Shown here: piece after piece, positions 8,390 through 16,852 of the stretch
Layout of the letters: each line of letters opens with the position of its first letter
How positions within the stretch are numbered: the first letter of the stretch is position 1
NCBI GenBank assembly: GCA_963840235.1
Contig: CAWIYC010000008.1
Span: 124,001-188,000 of the forward strand
Direction of reading: 5' to 3'
From: JBBRHQ01 sp963840235
Lineage (GTDB): Bacteria > Actinomycetota > Thermoleophilia > Solirubrobacterales > 70-9
DNA length: 64,000 nucleotides
Translations under genes and position numbers: made by a program
Notes under the pieces: generated by a model
Database searches by the model: none
What the model saw: the letters and a program-made list of their open reading frames with translations, nothing else
What the model was told of the DNA's origin: nothing

Positions 8390-8838
8390 CAGGGGTTGAC
8401 CGTGAGCTGCAGGATCTGCTCCTTGCGACTCTCCAGCTCGGCCTCGAAGATCCCCTCGATGTCCGCCTTGAAGTCGAAGCTGACCGAGCCGCCGGCCTCA
8501 ACCTCCTTGCCTATGTCGTAGCCGTGCAGGTGGACCTCGTCGCTGACGTCGGAGTCCACCTTGAAGCGGACCCGGTCACCGACCGTGTATTCGAGGTCTC
8601 TGATCCCACCGACGGGCTTGCCGTTCTTGACCACGATCGTTGCGATCGCCGGGGTCGAATCACCCTGGCCGCCGGCGCCGCCGTCTCCTCCCGCGCCAGT
8701 GGTGTTGGTGGCGGTTGTCGGGCTCTTCTCCGTGGTGCTGTCACCGTTGCCATCGCCACCCTTGAGCGCGATGAAGAGGATGACGGCGGCGGCGACCAGC
8801 AGGGCGCCGATGCCCGCCTTGGCGGTGTTGGATTGCAT
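8389..8838 (-). CDS. Membrane-anchored cupredoxin-like protein
   Basis: This 149-aa protein has an N-terminal membrane segment (AGIGALLVAAAVILFIAL), a Gly/Asp/Thr-rich linker, and a beta domain reading VGDRVRFKVDSDVSDEVHLHGYD and then SFDFKADIEGIFEAELE. The HLHGYD motif and layout resemble EfeO-type cupredoxin-like domains. The full Cys-His-Met copper set is not evident, so metal binding is uncertain. ATG 8838 is chosen because GAAGGAG precedes it; an in-frame ATG 22 codons upstream lacks that. It is co-transcribed with the polytopic membrane protein. A second protein of similar build is encoded at 11,557. Confidence 0.82.
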   Translation of the reverse strand: MQSNTAKAGIGALLVAAAVILFIALKGGDGNGDSTTEKSPTTATNTTGAGGDGGAGGQGDSTPAIATIVVKNGKPVGGIRDLEYTVGDRVRFKVDSDVSDEVHLHGYDIGKEVEAGGSVSFDFKADIEGIFEAELESRKEQILQLTVNP

Positions 8839-8922
8839 AGTGATCACTCCTTCGCTTGCAGACGCGACTGCGGATGAGCCGCGCCGGTTCCGGGCCGCGT
8901 GCACAGGCAGCGGCCCCGCTTG

Positions 8923-9546
8923 CTAGCTGCGCTGGAGCAGGAAAGGTGGGGGCCGACGGGCGATTCCGAAGGCGAGCGGCGCCGCCGCCAGTGGCACCAG
9001 CCCGCGGCGGCCCGGAGGTGCCGACGAGGAGGCGGGGACCCATCGGCCGAGGCCGCGACCGCGGCTCGCGATCACCCGCTCGAGGGTGACGATGCCGCGG
9101 TCGAGAAGGGCGCAGAGGGCGCCGACCAGAGCCGCAAGGGGCAGCGCCAGCCAGCCACCGTGGGAGAGGAATGCGGCGAGCCCGTCGGGGTGACCGGCGC
9201 AGAGGATGCCCTCCAGCGACTCCTGGCTGCAGAAAACGGCGGCGATAGCGAATGTGAACAGGACCGCGCGACGGCGCAGCGTGTCGGCGCCGGGGGGCTT
9301 GGCCTCGGAGCGGAGATGACGGGCCCGGCCGAGGGCGGCCCGCAGCAGACCGGCCGCCAGCGCCGAGAGGAGGAAGCCGGCCAGCACCGGCAGCGCCGCC
9401 TCGAGGTAGCCGTGCCCCTGGCGGGACAGCTCGGACCCGGCGGCGTGCCCGTAGCCCGCGAGGTAGCGAAGCTGGTGTACGACGAAGGCGCCGACGGCGA
9501 TAAGCGCCGCCGTGCGAACGACTGATGCCGCTGAGGTCCGGCGCAT
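8923..9546 (-). CDS. Hypothetical four-helix membrane protein
   Basis: This 207-aa protein has about four membrane segments, at roughly residues 8-30, 47-72, 92-110 and 128-150. A short central loop reads FCSQESLEGILCAGHPDG. The C-terminal 50 residues are Arg/Pro/Ala rich and probably disordered. The two Cys and one His in the loop between helices three and four could bind a metal or haem, but I recognise no family. It lies upstream of the cupredoxin operon in the same direction, with an 84-nt gap. Confidence 0.75.
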   Translation of the reverse strand: MRRTSAASVVRTAALIAVGAFVVHQLRYLAGYGHAAGSELSRQGHGYLEAALPVLAGFLLSALAAGLLRAALGRARHLRSEAKPPGADTLRRRAVLFTFAIAAVFCSQESLEGILCAGHPDGLAAFLSHGGWLALPLAALVGALCALLDRGIVTLERVIASRGRGLGRWVPASSSAPPGRRGLVPLAAAPLAFGIARRPPPFLLQRS

Positions 9547-9573
9547 GGGGACGATTCTAAGGTCCCCCGCCCC

Positions 9574-11523
9574 TCAGCGGCGCACCAGCGCGCGCAGCAT
9601 CAGACGGCCGTGCGGGCTTCCGAGCCCGGTGAGATCGTCGTAGCCCCTCCGCGTCCGCAGGATGCCCGCCGGCCCGACCGTACGCAGGGTGGTGACGACC
9701 CCGCCCCCCTTGTTGACGCCGTTGGCGAAGATCCGGCGCACCATCGCAATCCTCACCCTGGAGGGCCTGACGTCGCGAATCGCGCGATGCCCATCGAGCC
9801 GGTAGAGGGCGGGGTTGACGAAGCCGTGCGCGTGTCCGGCGCGCTGGTCTGCGAGCGCCATGAAGCCGGCCATCAGCGGCGAGGAGAGGCTGGTTCCTCC
9901 ATAGCGGGCCTCGTCGTAGGCCCGCTTCTTGTTCGGCAGGGTCTGCGTCTCGCCGACGACGAGGCCGGTGGTCGGGTCCGCGACCATCGAGATGTCCGGC
10001 GAGACCCTGCCGCGACCGCCGTAGCGGGCAGCGAGTCCGTGCGGGACGACGCCGCGCTGGTACCGCGGCTCGGCGAAGAAGCGGCTGGTGCCACCACCGC
10101 CGCCGTAGTAGAAGTCGCCCGGCGGCTTCGGGCTCCAGCTCTTCCCGTCCTTGGTCGCGAGGTAGGTGCCCCAGCCGAGCTCGAAGCGGTAGTTGTTCAG
10201 CGGCCCCACCGCCAGGGTGGTGCCGCCGACCGAGGTCACTCTCGGACTCGACGCCGGGTAATCGGCCGCGACGTGGCCGAGGGTGTCGCGCTCGTCGCCG
10301 CTGTCGCCCGAGGAGAAGTAGATGCCGATGCCCTCGGCCATCGCCTCGGCGAAGATCTGCTCGAAGGCCTGGACGTCGACCCCGTACTCGCCCAGGCTGC
10401 CCCAGGAGTTGGTGACGATCCGCGCCGCGCGGCGATCGACGACCCACGCCAGCGAGCGGGTCAGGCCGGGGCCCGGGTTGGGCGCCCCGACGTAGAGGAT
10501 CCTCGCCCCAGGCGCCATCGCGTGAACGGCGTCGAAATCGAGGGTCTCCTCCCCCCACCAGCCCTGGCGCAGCTCGGCCGGGCAGTTCTGCTTGCAGTTG
10601 CCCCTGATGATCTTCTGGCGCATCCGGATCGGGGGCAGCCCGTGGCGGCGGCTGTAGATGCTGATGTCCCGCCGGATCGTCGGCGAGGCGAAGGCGTCGA
10701 TGATCGCCACCGTCTGGCCGCTGCCGTCGTTGCCGTGGCGGATCGCCGCCCCGACCCCGTAGGCACCCTGGATCTGCTTCGGCACGTAGCCGCAGGGGGC
10801 GTAGGGCTGCTTCTGGCCGAAGGCGAAGGGAGCGGCTTTCTTCTTCGGGAAGTCGCGCCCCCAGAAGTTCGAGCACGGCTTGACGATGTTGCGGAAGACG
10901 GGTGGCGGCGGAACCCGTTCGGTTCGCGCCAGCGGCCGCTGGTAGCTGCCATCGAGGCCGATCACGCCGACCACGGGCAGCCCCGCCGGGACGCTGACGG
11001 CCTCGGCCGGGGCGCGGACCGCCCTTCCCTGGTGGCGGTAAAGCCGGAGATTGGTTCCGAAGGCCCGCTCGACCTCGCCGATGCCGGCGCTTGCATCGAC
11101 AAGCATCCGGCTGGCCGAGTGCCCGGTGACGTCTATCCCCTCGCGCCGCAGCCAGCCGCCGACCGCCGCGACCTGGCCGCGGGTCGGTGAGAACCGCGAA
11201 CGGAAGCGGCGCGGCGAGATGAAGTTGCCGTAGCGCTCGCTCGCCGGGTCCGACACGGCCGTTCCGAGGCGATCGAGGGCGCCGGCGTGGCGCCACCCCA
11301 GCACCAGAGAGAAATCCACCCGCCCCCGCGCCGGACCGAGGCGGCGGTTGGGCGTCGCCCAGTGTGGCACCGCGCCGGGGACAGTCGCCCTCGAGGCGCG
11401 GGCACCCGCCGCTCCCCCCGGCGCGGCGATGATCGCGGCAAGCACGAGGCCGGCCGCCAGCGATGCCCCCAGCACCGTTCTCGCAGCTCCCCGACTCCCG
11501 GTCTTGGTCTTGGTCCCAGCCAT
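9574..11523 (-). CDS. Secreted S53-family (sedolisin/kumamolisin-type) serine-carboxyl peptidase
   Basis: This 649-aa protein has a signal peptide (about 1-45), a pro-domain (about 60-200; LGWRHAGALDRLGTAVSDPA and FSPTRGQVAAVGGWL) and a subtilisin-like catalytic domain. Catalytic residues fit the S53 pattern: E325 and D329 in EETLDFDAVHAMAPGA, a likely oxyanion Asp near 407 in SSGDSGD, and nucleophile Ser545 in YGGTSLSSPLMAG. Family members are acid-active secreted endopeptidases that process themselves, and most bind Ca2+ near the C-terminus. The nearest same-strand genes are a cupredoxin-like protein upstream and the 207-aa membrane protein downstream. No inhibitor or dedicated secretion gene is seen. 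Confidence 0.93.
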   Translation of the reverse strand: MAGTKTKTGSRGAARTVLGASLAAGLVLAAIIAAPGGAAGARASRATVPGAVPHWATPNRRLGPARGRVDFSLVLGWRHAGALDRLGTAVSDPASERYGNFISPRRFRSRFSPTRGQVAAVGGWLRREGIDVTGHSASRMLVDASAGIGEVERAFGTNLRLYRHQGRAVRAPAEAVSVPAGLPVVGVIGLDGSYQRPLARTERVPPPPVFRNIVKPCSNFWGRDFPKKKAAPFAFGQKQPYAPCGYVPKQIQGAYGVGAAIRHGNDGSGQTVAIIDAFASPTIRRDISIYSRRHGLPPIRMRQKIIRGNCKQNCPAELRQGWWGEETLDFDAVHAMAPGARILYVGAPNPGPGLTRSLAWVVDRRAARIVTNSWGSLGEYGVDVQAFEQIFAEAMAEGIGIYFSSGDSGDERDTLGHVAADYPASSPRVTSVGGTTLAVGPLNNYRFELGWGTYLATKDGKSWSPKPPGDFYYGGGGGTSRFFAEPRYQRGVVPHGLAARYGGRGRVSPDISMVADPTTGLVVGETQTLPNKKRAYDEARYGGTSLSSPLMAGFMALADQRAGHAHGFVNPALYRLDGHRAIRDVRPSRVRIAMVRRIFANGVNKGGGVVTTLRTVGPAGILRTRRGYDDLTGLGSPHGRLMLRALVRR

Positions 11524-11556
11524 CCGGCAGAACCTATCCCACCCGGGGTCCCCGCA

Positions 11557-12111
11557 TCAGCGCTGAACCCGCAGCGAGGCGATGCCGATGTGCGAGGCGG
11601 CGACGACGACGGGGAACTGACCGGGCCGGTTCGCCCGGAAAGAGAGGGTCGCGTCGGATTCGATCGTCTCGCTGATCCCGTAGCCCGGGATCTCGATCCC
11701 CACCGGAGCATCGGTCCTGATCCGGAAACGGACCATCCGGCCCTGCTGAAAGTCGAGTTGCGGAGGCCCGCTGGTCGGCGGCGCCCCACCGATCACGGTG
11801 ACCACCGGGATCGCCCCGGGACCGGCACCCTGCTTCTGCTTTTGGCTCCGGCCCTGACCCTCCTCGCCGACTGCGGTTTGCCCGGCTTCCCGCCGGCCGC
11901 TCTGCGTGTTCCCGTCGTCGATCCGGGGGGCGTCAATCGTTCCCTCGCTGCCGAGGAAGACAAACGCGGTGACGATCCCGACACCGAGTACGACGCCGAG
12001 GACGATCCCGATCGCGCGATCGAGACCGCGCCGGGAACGCGGCGGGGCCGGCGGCGACCCGGGGGGCGGCGGGCCCACGCCTGCTGTCCGCTGACCGGGC
12101 CCCTCTGTCAA
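11557..12111 (-). CDS. Membrane-anchored cupredoxin-like protein (second copy)
   Basis: This 184-aa protein has a Pro-rich cytoplasmic N-terminus, one membrane helix (about 30-53), a charged linker rich in Gln/Gly/Lys, and a C-terminal beta domain: MVRFRIRTDAPVGIEIPGYG, then LSFRANRPGQFPVVVA. The layout parallels the protein at 8,389 (anchor, linker, cupredoxin-like fold; GYGI against GYDI), so the two are probably distant paralogues. The start is a TTG with GGAGAG immediately upstream. Copper ligands are not obvious. It lies 10 nt downstream of the CADD-like gene, in the same direction. Confidence 0.75.
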   Translation of the reverse strand: MTEGPGQRTAGVGPPPPGSPPAPPRSRRGLDRAIGIVLGVVLGVGIVTAFVFLGSEGTIDAPRIDDGNTQSGRREAGQTAVGEEGQGRSQKQKQGAGPGAIPVVTVIGGAPPTSGPPQLDFQQGRMVRFRIRTDAPVGIEIPGYGISETIESDATLSFRANRPGQFPVVVAASHIGIASLRVQR

Positions 12112-12121
12112 CTCTCCGGTC

Positions 12122-12736
12122 CTAGACGCCGTCGAGCAGGCGCCAGTTGGCCTCGAATGCGGCCTCGGCGACTGCGACCAGCGCGTCCTCGTCGACGCCC
12201 TCGATATGACGCTCGATCAGGGACCGGCCTTCGGCCGCGTGGGTTACGTCGGTCGTCTCGTGGACCCTGAAGTACTCGTTTCCGGGCCCGTCGCCGATCC
12301 CGTAGTGCTCGGCTAGGCCCACGCGCTTCGTCTTCGAGATCGCGGGCTGGCTGCTCTCGATCGCGTAGAGGCGCACCAGTTCCGGCAGCAGGCCGTCCTC
12401 GGCGGTCCAGGTCTCGACGCACTCCAGCGTCTCCGCGCTGGGCTCGGCGCCGACCTCGCCGCCGACCGCCTCGACGAAGCCGTCCCAGAGCCCGATGTGC
12501 TGGGCTTCCTCCGCGGCGTGGCGCCGCAGCTCGGCGCCGTCGGCCTCGGGAGCCGCTTCGGCGGCGGAGGCGCTGAGAGTGGCGATCGCAGCGGTCGCGT
12601 GGCGATACTGGCCGGAATAGCGGGCGAGCTCCTCATGGGTCAGCTCGCCGGCGGACCAGCGCTGATAGAAGGGGTGCTCGAGGACGTTCCACCTCGTGCG
12701 GGCCTCTTCGATTCGGTCCCAGATAGTTTCGCTCAC
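12122..12736 (-). CDS. Haem-oxygenase-like di-metal protein (CADD/TenA/PqqC superfamily)
   Basis: This 204-aa all-helical protein carries candidate metal ligands: H73, E127, and the HxxxDxxH set H159, D163 and H166. This last pattern matches the haem-oxygenase-like diiron oxidases typified by chlamydial CADD, and the spacing E127 to H159 also agrees with my recollection of CADD. Characterised relatives include para-aminobenzoate formation by CADD and several N-oxygenases. The substrate here is unknown. GTG 12736 is chosen because GAGGGGAG lies upstream; an ATG 11 codons earlier gives a poor N-terminus. The gene diverges from the thioredoxin-fold gene at 12,793. Confidence 0.82.
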   Translation of the reverse strand: MSETIWDRIEEARTRWNVLEHPFYQRWSAGELTHEELARYSGQYRHATAAIATLSASAAEAAPEADGAELRRHAAEEAQHIGLWDGFVEAVGGEVGAEPSAETLECVETWTAEDGLLPELVRLYAIESSQPAISKTKRVGLAEHYGIGDGPGNEYFRVHETTDVTHAAEGRSLIERHIEGVDEDALVAVAEAAFEANWRLLDGV

Positions 12737-12792
12737 AACATCTCCCCTCGTCGGTGCCGGCAGCGCCACCAGAATAGTGATTCGATCCGGCG

Positions 12793-13641
12793 ATGCGTCC
12801 CCCGCGCCCGGACATCGCCGTGCCGGAGTTTCCCGGCCCGATCCACTGGGTCGGTCCCGGCCGGCCCCCCGCGACGATGGCGGAGCTGACCGCCGCCGGA
12901 CCGGCGCTGGTCCACTTCTTCGACTTCGCCCAGCTCAACAGCGTTCGCACCCTTCCCTATCTGAACGAGTGGAACCGGCGCTACCGCGACCTCGGGCTGG
13001 CCACGATCGGGGTCCAGGCGCCGCGCTTCGGTTTCGGCGCGGACGAGGACGTCGTCGAAGCCGGAATCGGGCGTCTCGGCATCGGCTACCCGGTCGCGAT
13101 CGACGCCGGCCGCGAGCTCTGGCTCGACTATGGATGCGAGGTTTGGCCCAGTCTCTTTCTCTGGGGGCAGGGCGGCGTTCTGCGCTGGTTCCACTTCGGC
13201 GAGGGCGAGTACCGGGGGAGCGAGGAGGCGATCCAGGACGAGCTGCGCGAGCTCGACGCCCTGCGGCCGCTGCCCGAGCCGATGGCGCCGATCCGCCCGG
13301 GCGACGCCCCGGACGCGCTCGTGATCGCACCCACGCCGGAGCTGATCCCTGCCGATGGTCGGCCGTGGACGATCGAGGACGGCTCCTCGTTCAAGCGCGA
13401 CTACGAGGCCGCGGGGGCCTGGGCGACGCTGGAGGGCGAGGGGCTGGTGGCGGTCGGCGTCGATGGCGGGGAGGCCGTCTCCGTCGCCGTCGAGGGAGCC
13501 GGCCTCTACCGGCTGTCGGGCCACCCCTTCAACGGCAGGCATTCGCTCGAGATCGAGATCCCGGAGGGGATCGCGGTCTGGTCGATCGCCTTCGAGCCCG
13601 GGGTGGAGCCGCCTCAGCCGCAGCACCCAGCGCCAGAGTGA
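12793..13641 (+). CDS. Thioredoxin-fold protein without CxxC (TlpA/DipZ-like)
   Basis: This 282-aa protein has a thioredoxin-like N-terminal half: ALVHFFDFAQLNSVRTLPYL, then GLATIGVQAPRFGFGADEDV and a Pro-containing VWPSLFLWGQGG strand. Its C-terminal beta domain resembles that of DipZ-type proteins. The position of the redox CxxC is occupied by FAQLNSV, so it cannot do normal disulphide exchange. A binding role or peroxiredoxin-like relic is possible. No signal peptide is seen. Its last codons overlap the start of the 43-nt repeat element. Confidence 0.78.
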   Translation: MRPPRPDIAVPEFPGPIHWVGPGRPPATMAELTAAGPALVHFFDFAQLNSVRTLPYLNEWNRRYRDLGLATIGVQAPRFGFGADEDVVEAGIGRLGIGYPVAIDAGRELWLDYGCEVWPSLFLWGQGGVLRWFHFGEGEYRGSEEAIQDELRELDALRPLPEPMAPIRPGDAPDALVIAPTPELIPADGRPWTIEDGSSFKRDYEAAGAWATLEGEGLVAVGVDGGEAVSVAVEGAGLYRLSGHPFNGRHSLEIEIPEGIAVWSIAFEPGVEPPQPQHPAPE

Positions 13642-13677
13642 TCTGAGTCACCAATACGGTGCTCGATTGAAGTCTCG
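13635..13677 (+). repeat. Copy 1 of a 43-nt element (38/43 identical to copy 2)
   Basis: The element holds two overlapping inverted repeats: GTGA-N6-TCAC (GTGATCTGAGTCAC) and CACC-AATAC-GGTG. It ends ATTGnAGTCTCG. It begins in the last codons of the thioredoxin-fold gene and lies about 60 nt upstream of the VOC gene. Copy 2 is at 17,787-17,829 in the same orientation. A regulator-binding site or a short repetitive element are both possible. Confidence 0.8.
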
Positions 13678-13739
13678 GCCCCCCGGCGAGGCCGGCTGTC
13701 ATCATCGCCGGAGAAGCCGTTACAGCCTCGAAGGGAGGG

Positions 13740-14105
13740 ATGATGAAAATCTCCAGACTTGACTTCGTCGGAATTCCGTCAACCGACAGCGAGCGGTCGC
13801 GCCGCTTCTACGTCGAGACGCTCGGGCTCCGCCCGGACGAGCGCTCCCACTTCGAGGTCTGGGCCGGGGAGACATGCTTTGGGATCTGGGAGCCGGCCAG
13901 CTTCGGCCTGGAGTTCGCGCCGCAGAAGAATGCACACCCGGCCCTGCACGTGGACGACGTCGACTCAGCCCGCGTGGAGCTGGAGGCAAAGGGCGTGGAG
14001 TTCGCCGGCGAGACCTTCGACACCGGGGTCTGCCACATGGCGCTCTTCACCGATCCCGACGGCAACGACCTGATGCTCCACCACCGCTACGCGCCCTATG
14101 AGTGA
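13740..14105 (+). CDS. VOC-family (glyoxalase-like) protein
   Basis: This 121-aa single VOC module begins ISRLDFVGIPSTDSERSRRFY and ends MALFTDPDGNDLMLHHRY. The fold's metal ligands are at least partly present (DFVGIP start, FTDPDGN end). The substrate is unknown. GAAGGGAGGG directly precedes the ATG. It is downstream of repeat copy 1, which could lie in its promoter, and it converges on ispH. Confidence 0.87.
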   Translation: MMKISRLDFVGIPSTDSERSRRFYVETLGLRPDERSHFEVWAGETCFGIWEPASFGLEFAPQKNAHPALHVDDVDSARVELEAKGVEFAGETFDTGVCHMALFTDPDGNDLMLHHRYAPYE

Positions 14106-14135
14106 GCGCCCTCCCGCGCCCTGAACGGATCAGCT

Positions 14136-14148
14136 GCCCCGGCGGGGC
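14136..14148. terminator. GC hairpin between convergent genes
   Basis: GCCCC at 14136-14140 pairs with GGGGC at 14144-14148 in the gap between the VOC gene and the end of ispH. It is short and has no U-tract; it may serve as a weak bidirectional terminator. Confidence 0.3.
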
Positions 14149-15129
14149 CTAGGCGCCGGCCGCGAGGCCCTGCCGGATCTCCTTCGGCAGCATGAAGCGG
14201 ACGTTCTCGTCGACCGTGCGCAGCTCGCCGACCTCGTCGGCGCCTCGCTCGCGGAAGAACTCGACCAGCCGTTCGACCAGCTCCTCCGGGGCGCTGGCCC
14301 CTGATGTGATGCCGACGGTCCCGACCCCCACGAGCCAGTCCTCTTCGACCTGGGCGTGGTTGTCGATCAGGTGCGAGTCGGCGCCGTGCTCGCGCGCGAC
14401 CTCGACAAGGCGGTTGGAATTCGACGAGTTGGTCGAGCCGATCACCAGCACCAGGTCACACTCGCGGGCCAGCTGCTTGACGGCGATCTGGCGATTGGTG
14501 GTCGCGTAACAGATGTCGTCGCTCTTCGAGCTCACGATCGAGGGGAAGCGCGTGCGGAGCCTGGTGATGATCTCGGCCGTCTCGTCCACCGAGAGGGTCG
14601 TCTGGGTGATGAAGGCGACGCGCTCGGGGTCGGGGACGTCGATCTCGTCCACCTCGGCGGCAGTCTGGACGAGGATGATGCTGTCCGGCGCCTCGCCGGT
14701 CGTTCCCTCGACCTCCTCATGGCCCTCGTGCCCGATCAGGATCATCGTGTAGCCCTCGGCGGCGAATTTACGGGCCTCGACGTGGACCTTGGTCACCAGC
14801 GGGCAGGTGGCGTCGATCGTCTGCAACTGCCTTGCCGCCGCGTTCTCGTGCACAACCGGGGCGACCCCGTGGGCCGAGAAGACGACGATCTCGCCCTCGG
14901 GGACCTCGGTCTCCTCCTCGACGAAGATCGCGCCCCGCTTGCTCAGCTCCTCGACCACGTGCTTGTTGTGGACGATCTCCTTGCGGACGTAGATCGGGGC
15001 GCCGTGGATCTCGAGTGCGCGCTCGACCGTCTGCACCGCCCGATCCACCCCGGCGCAATATCCCCGCGGAGCCGCGAGCAGGACCTTGCTCGGGCCCCGC
15101 GCAGGGACCCCGTCAACCGCCGTCGCCAT
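14149..15129 (-). CDS. ispH: 4-hydroxy-3-methylbut-2-enyl diphosphate reductase (IspH)
   Basis: This 326-aa protein is the last enzyme of the MEP isoprenoid pathway. It converts HMBPP to IPP and DMAPP using a [4Fe-4S] cluster. The three conserved Cys contexts are present: PRGYCAGVDRAVQTVE, IDATCPLVTKVHVEA and SDDICYATTNRQIAVK. Other landmarks are FSAHGVAP and VIGSTNSSNSNRL. The length is usual for the family. It stands alone on the minus strand, divergent from the acyltransferase gene at 15,187. Confidence 0.97.
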   Translation of the reverse strand: MATAVDGVPARGPSKVLLAAPRGYCAGVDRAVQTVERALEIHGAPIYVRKEIVHNKHVVEELSKRGAIFVEEETEVPEGEIVVFSAHGVAPVVHENAAARQLQTIDATCPLVTKVHVEARKFAAEGYTMILIGHEGHEEVEGTTGEAPDSIILVQTAAEVDEIDVPDPERVAFITQTTLSVDETAEIITRLRTRFPSIVSSKSDDICYATTNRQIAVKQLARECDLVLVIGSTNSSNSNRLVEVAREHGADSHLIDNHAQVEEDWLVGVGTVGITSGASAPEELVERLVEFFRERGADEVGELRTVDENVRFMLPKEIRQGLAAGA

Positions 15130-15186
15130 GTCCCAGAGGGTACCGAGGGGCTAGGATTTCGCCCCGTGAGAGGAGGGGCCTGACAG

Positions 15187-16626
15187 ATGGGATCGCAGGG
15201 CCACATGGACCGCCTGACGGCGATCGATGCGTCCTTCCTGACCAACGAGACCGCCGACGGCCACATGCACGTCGGCGCGGTGCTCCTGTTCGAGGGCCCG
15301 CCACCGGCCTACGACGACCTCGTCGAGCACGTCCGCGGGCGGCTGTCGCTGGTGCCGCGCTACCGCCAGAAGCTGGCGATTCCGAGGTTCGAGGCGGGCC
15401 GGCCGTTCTGGGTTGACGACCCCAGCTTCAACCTCACCTACCACGTTCGCCACACAGCGCTCCCGGACCCCGGCAACGAGGACCAGCTGCTGCGGCTCGC
15501 GGGCCGGGTCTTCTCGCAGCAGCTCGACCGCTCGAAGCCGCTATGGGAGCTGTGGCTGGTACAGGGGCTCGACCACAACCGCTTCGCCCTGCTCTCCAAG
15601 ACCCACCACGCGATGGTCGACGGAGTGGCGGGGGTCGACATCTCGACCGTCCTCTTCGACGTCAAGCCGGTGCCCGACCCGGCTCCCGAGGATGACGGCT
15701 GGGTGCCGAGCCCCGAGCCCTCGACCGCCGACCTCGTCGGCAAGGGCCTGGCCGATGTCGCCGCGGCCCCGGTCAAGCTGGCGGAGCGGATCGCCGGGGC
15801 GGTCCAGCACCCGGAAGGAGTACTGCACCGGGTCGCGGCCGGCCTCGAGGGCCTCGGCGAGGTCGCCTGGGGCTTCGCCGACCCGGCGCCCGACGTCCCC
15901 CTGAACGTCCCGATCGGCTCCCACCGGCGCTACGTCTGGGTCCGGGGCGAGCTGAAGACCTACAAGCGGATCAAGGACGCCCTCGGCGGCACCATCAACG
16001 ACGTCGTTCTGACCGCAGTCGCCGGCGCCCTGCGGGAGTGGCTGATCGCCCGCGGGATCCGCACCGAGGGGCTCGAGCTGCGTGGCCTGGTGCCGGTGTC
16101 GATCCGCAGCGAGGACGAGCACGGCCAGCTCGGCAACCGGATCGCAGCGATGCGCGCACCGCTTCCCGTCTATGTCGCGGACCCCGTGCGCCGCCTGGAG
16201 ATCGTGCGCGAGTCCATGGACGGCCTGAAGCAGTCGAAGCAGGCGCTCGGCGCCGAGGTGATCTCGCGCTTCAACGACTTCGCCCCGCCGACCCTGCTCG
16301 CCCAGGCGTCGCGGATCAACTTCTCGACACGGCTGTTCAACCTGATCGTCACCAACGTGCCCGGGCCGCAGATACCCCTGTACGTGCTCGGCCGCGAGCT
16401 CGAGGACGTCTTCCCGGTTGCCTTCCTGCCCGAGAACCACGCCCTCGCGATCGCGATCATGAGCTACAACGGCGGCATCAACTTCGGCCTGCTTGCCGAC
16501 TACGACTCGATGGAGGACGTAGGTGCGATCGCCGAGGGGATCACGGCGTCGCTGGAGGAGCTGACGGAGGCGGCCAGACAGGCGGAGGCGGATTCGAAGC
16601 CCCGTGACACGGTGACGGCCCGGTGA
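15187..16626 (+). CDS. Wax ester synthase/diacylglycerol acyltransferase (WS/DGAT)
   Basis: This 479-aa protein has the catalytic HHxxxDG motif: H140-H141-A-M-V-D145-G146. The conserved N-terminal DRLTAIDASFL and the late motif FNLIVTNVPGPQIPLYVLG are also present. WS/DGAT enzymes join fatty acyl-CoA to diacylglycerol or long alcohols to make storage lipid, and are frequent in actinobacteria. A GAGAGGAGGGG region lies about 10 nt before the ATG. The gene is followed, with a GTGA overlap, by a small reading frame (see 16,687). Confidence 0.95.
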   Translation: MGSQGHMDRLTAIDASFLTNETADGHMHVGAVLLFEGPPPAYDDLVEHVRGRLSLVPRYRQKLAIPRFEAGRPFWVDDPSFNLTYHVRHTALPDPGNEDQLLRLAGRVFSQQLDRSKPLWELWLVQGLDHNRFALLSKTHHAMVDGVAGVDISTVLFDVKPVPDPAPEDDGWVPSPEPSTADLVGKGLADVAAAPVKLAERIAGAVQHPEGVLHRVAAGLEGLGEVAWGFADPAPDVPLNVPIGSHRRYVWVRGELKTYKRIKDALGGTINDVVLTAVAGALREWLIARGIRTEGLELRGLVPVSIRSEDEHGQLGNRIAAMRAPLPVYVADPVRRLEIVRESMDGLKQSKQALGAEVISRFNDFAPPTLLAQASRINFSTRLFNLIVTNVPGPQIPLYVLGRELEDVFPVAFLPENHALAIAIMSYNGGINFGLLADYDSMEDVGAIAEGITASLEELTEAARQAEADSKPRDTVTAR

Positions 16627-16686
16627 GCGACGGCGAGACCGGTGACGGCGCCGTCAACTTCCACCTCGAGCTGACGCCGGGAGCAG

Positions 16687-16833
16687 ATGAAGATCACCCA
16701 CACGGCGCTGCGCTCCCTTCTCGACGACTTCGGCCACGAGGAGGCCGAGGTCGTGCGGATCATCCACGAGGTCCTCGAGAAGCTCCCCGACGAGCACTCG
16801 ATCAGGGCGATCGAGCTCGGCGAGGACGGCTAG
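16687..16833 (+). CDS. Small conserved-looking ORF (48 aa), possibly frameshifted
   Basis: The frame from ATG 16687 gives a short helical protein (starting MKITHTALRSLLDDFGHEEA) with strongly GC-biased third positions, as in real genes here, and GGGAG upstream. An in-frame-looking start, GTG 16623, overlaps the acyltransferase stop (GTGA). It also has coding-like codons but is in a different frame by one base. Either the gene starts at 16,687, or a single-base change split a protein of about 70 aa. Function unknown. Confidence 0.55.
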   Translation: MKITHTALRSLLDDFGHEEAEVVRIIHEVLEKLPDEHSIRAIELGEDG

Positions 16834-16852
16834 CGGACCACCGCACTCTCCG

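Noticed and set aside
9610..11190. Long plus-strand open frame opposite the S53 protease gene
   Set aside because: It is a shadow of the protease gene: no domain, Arg/Asp/Gly-rich composition, and the minus strand has clear catalytic motifs.
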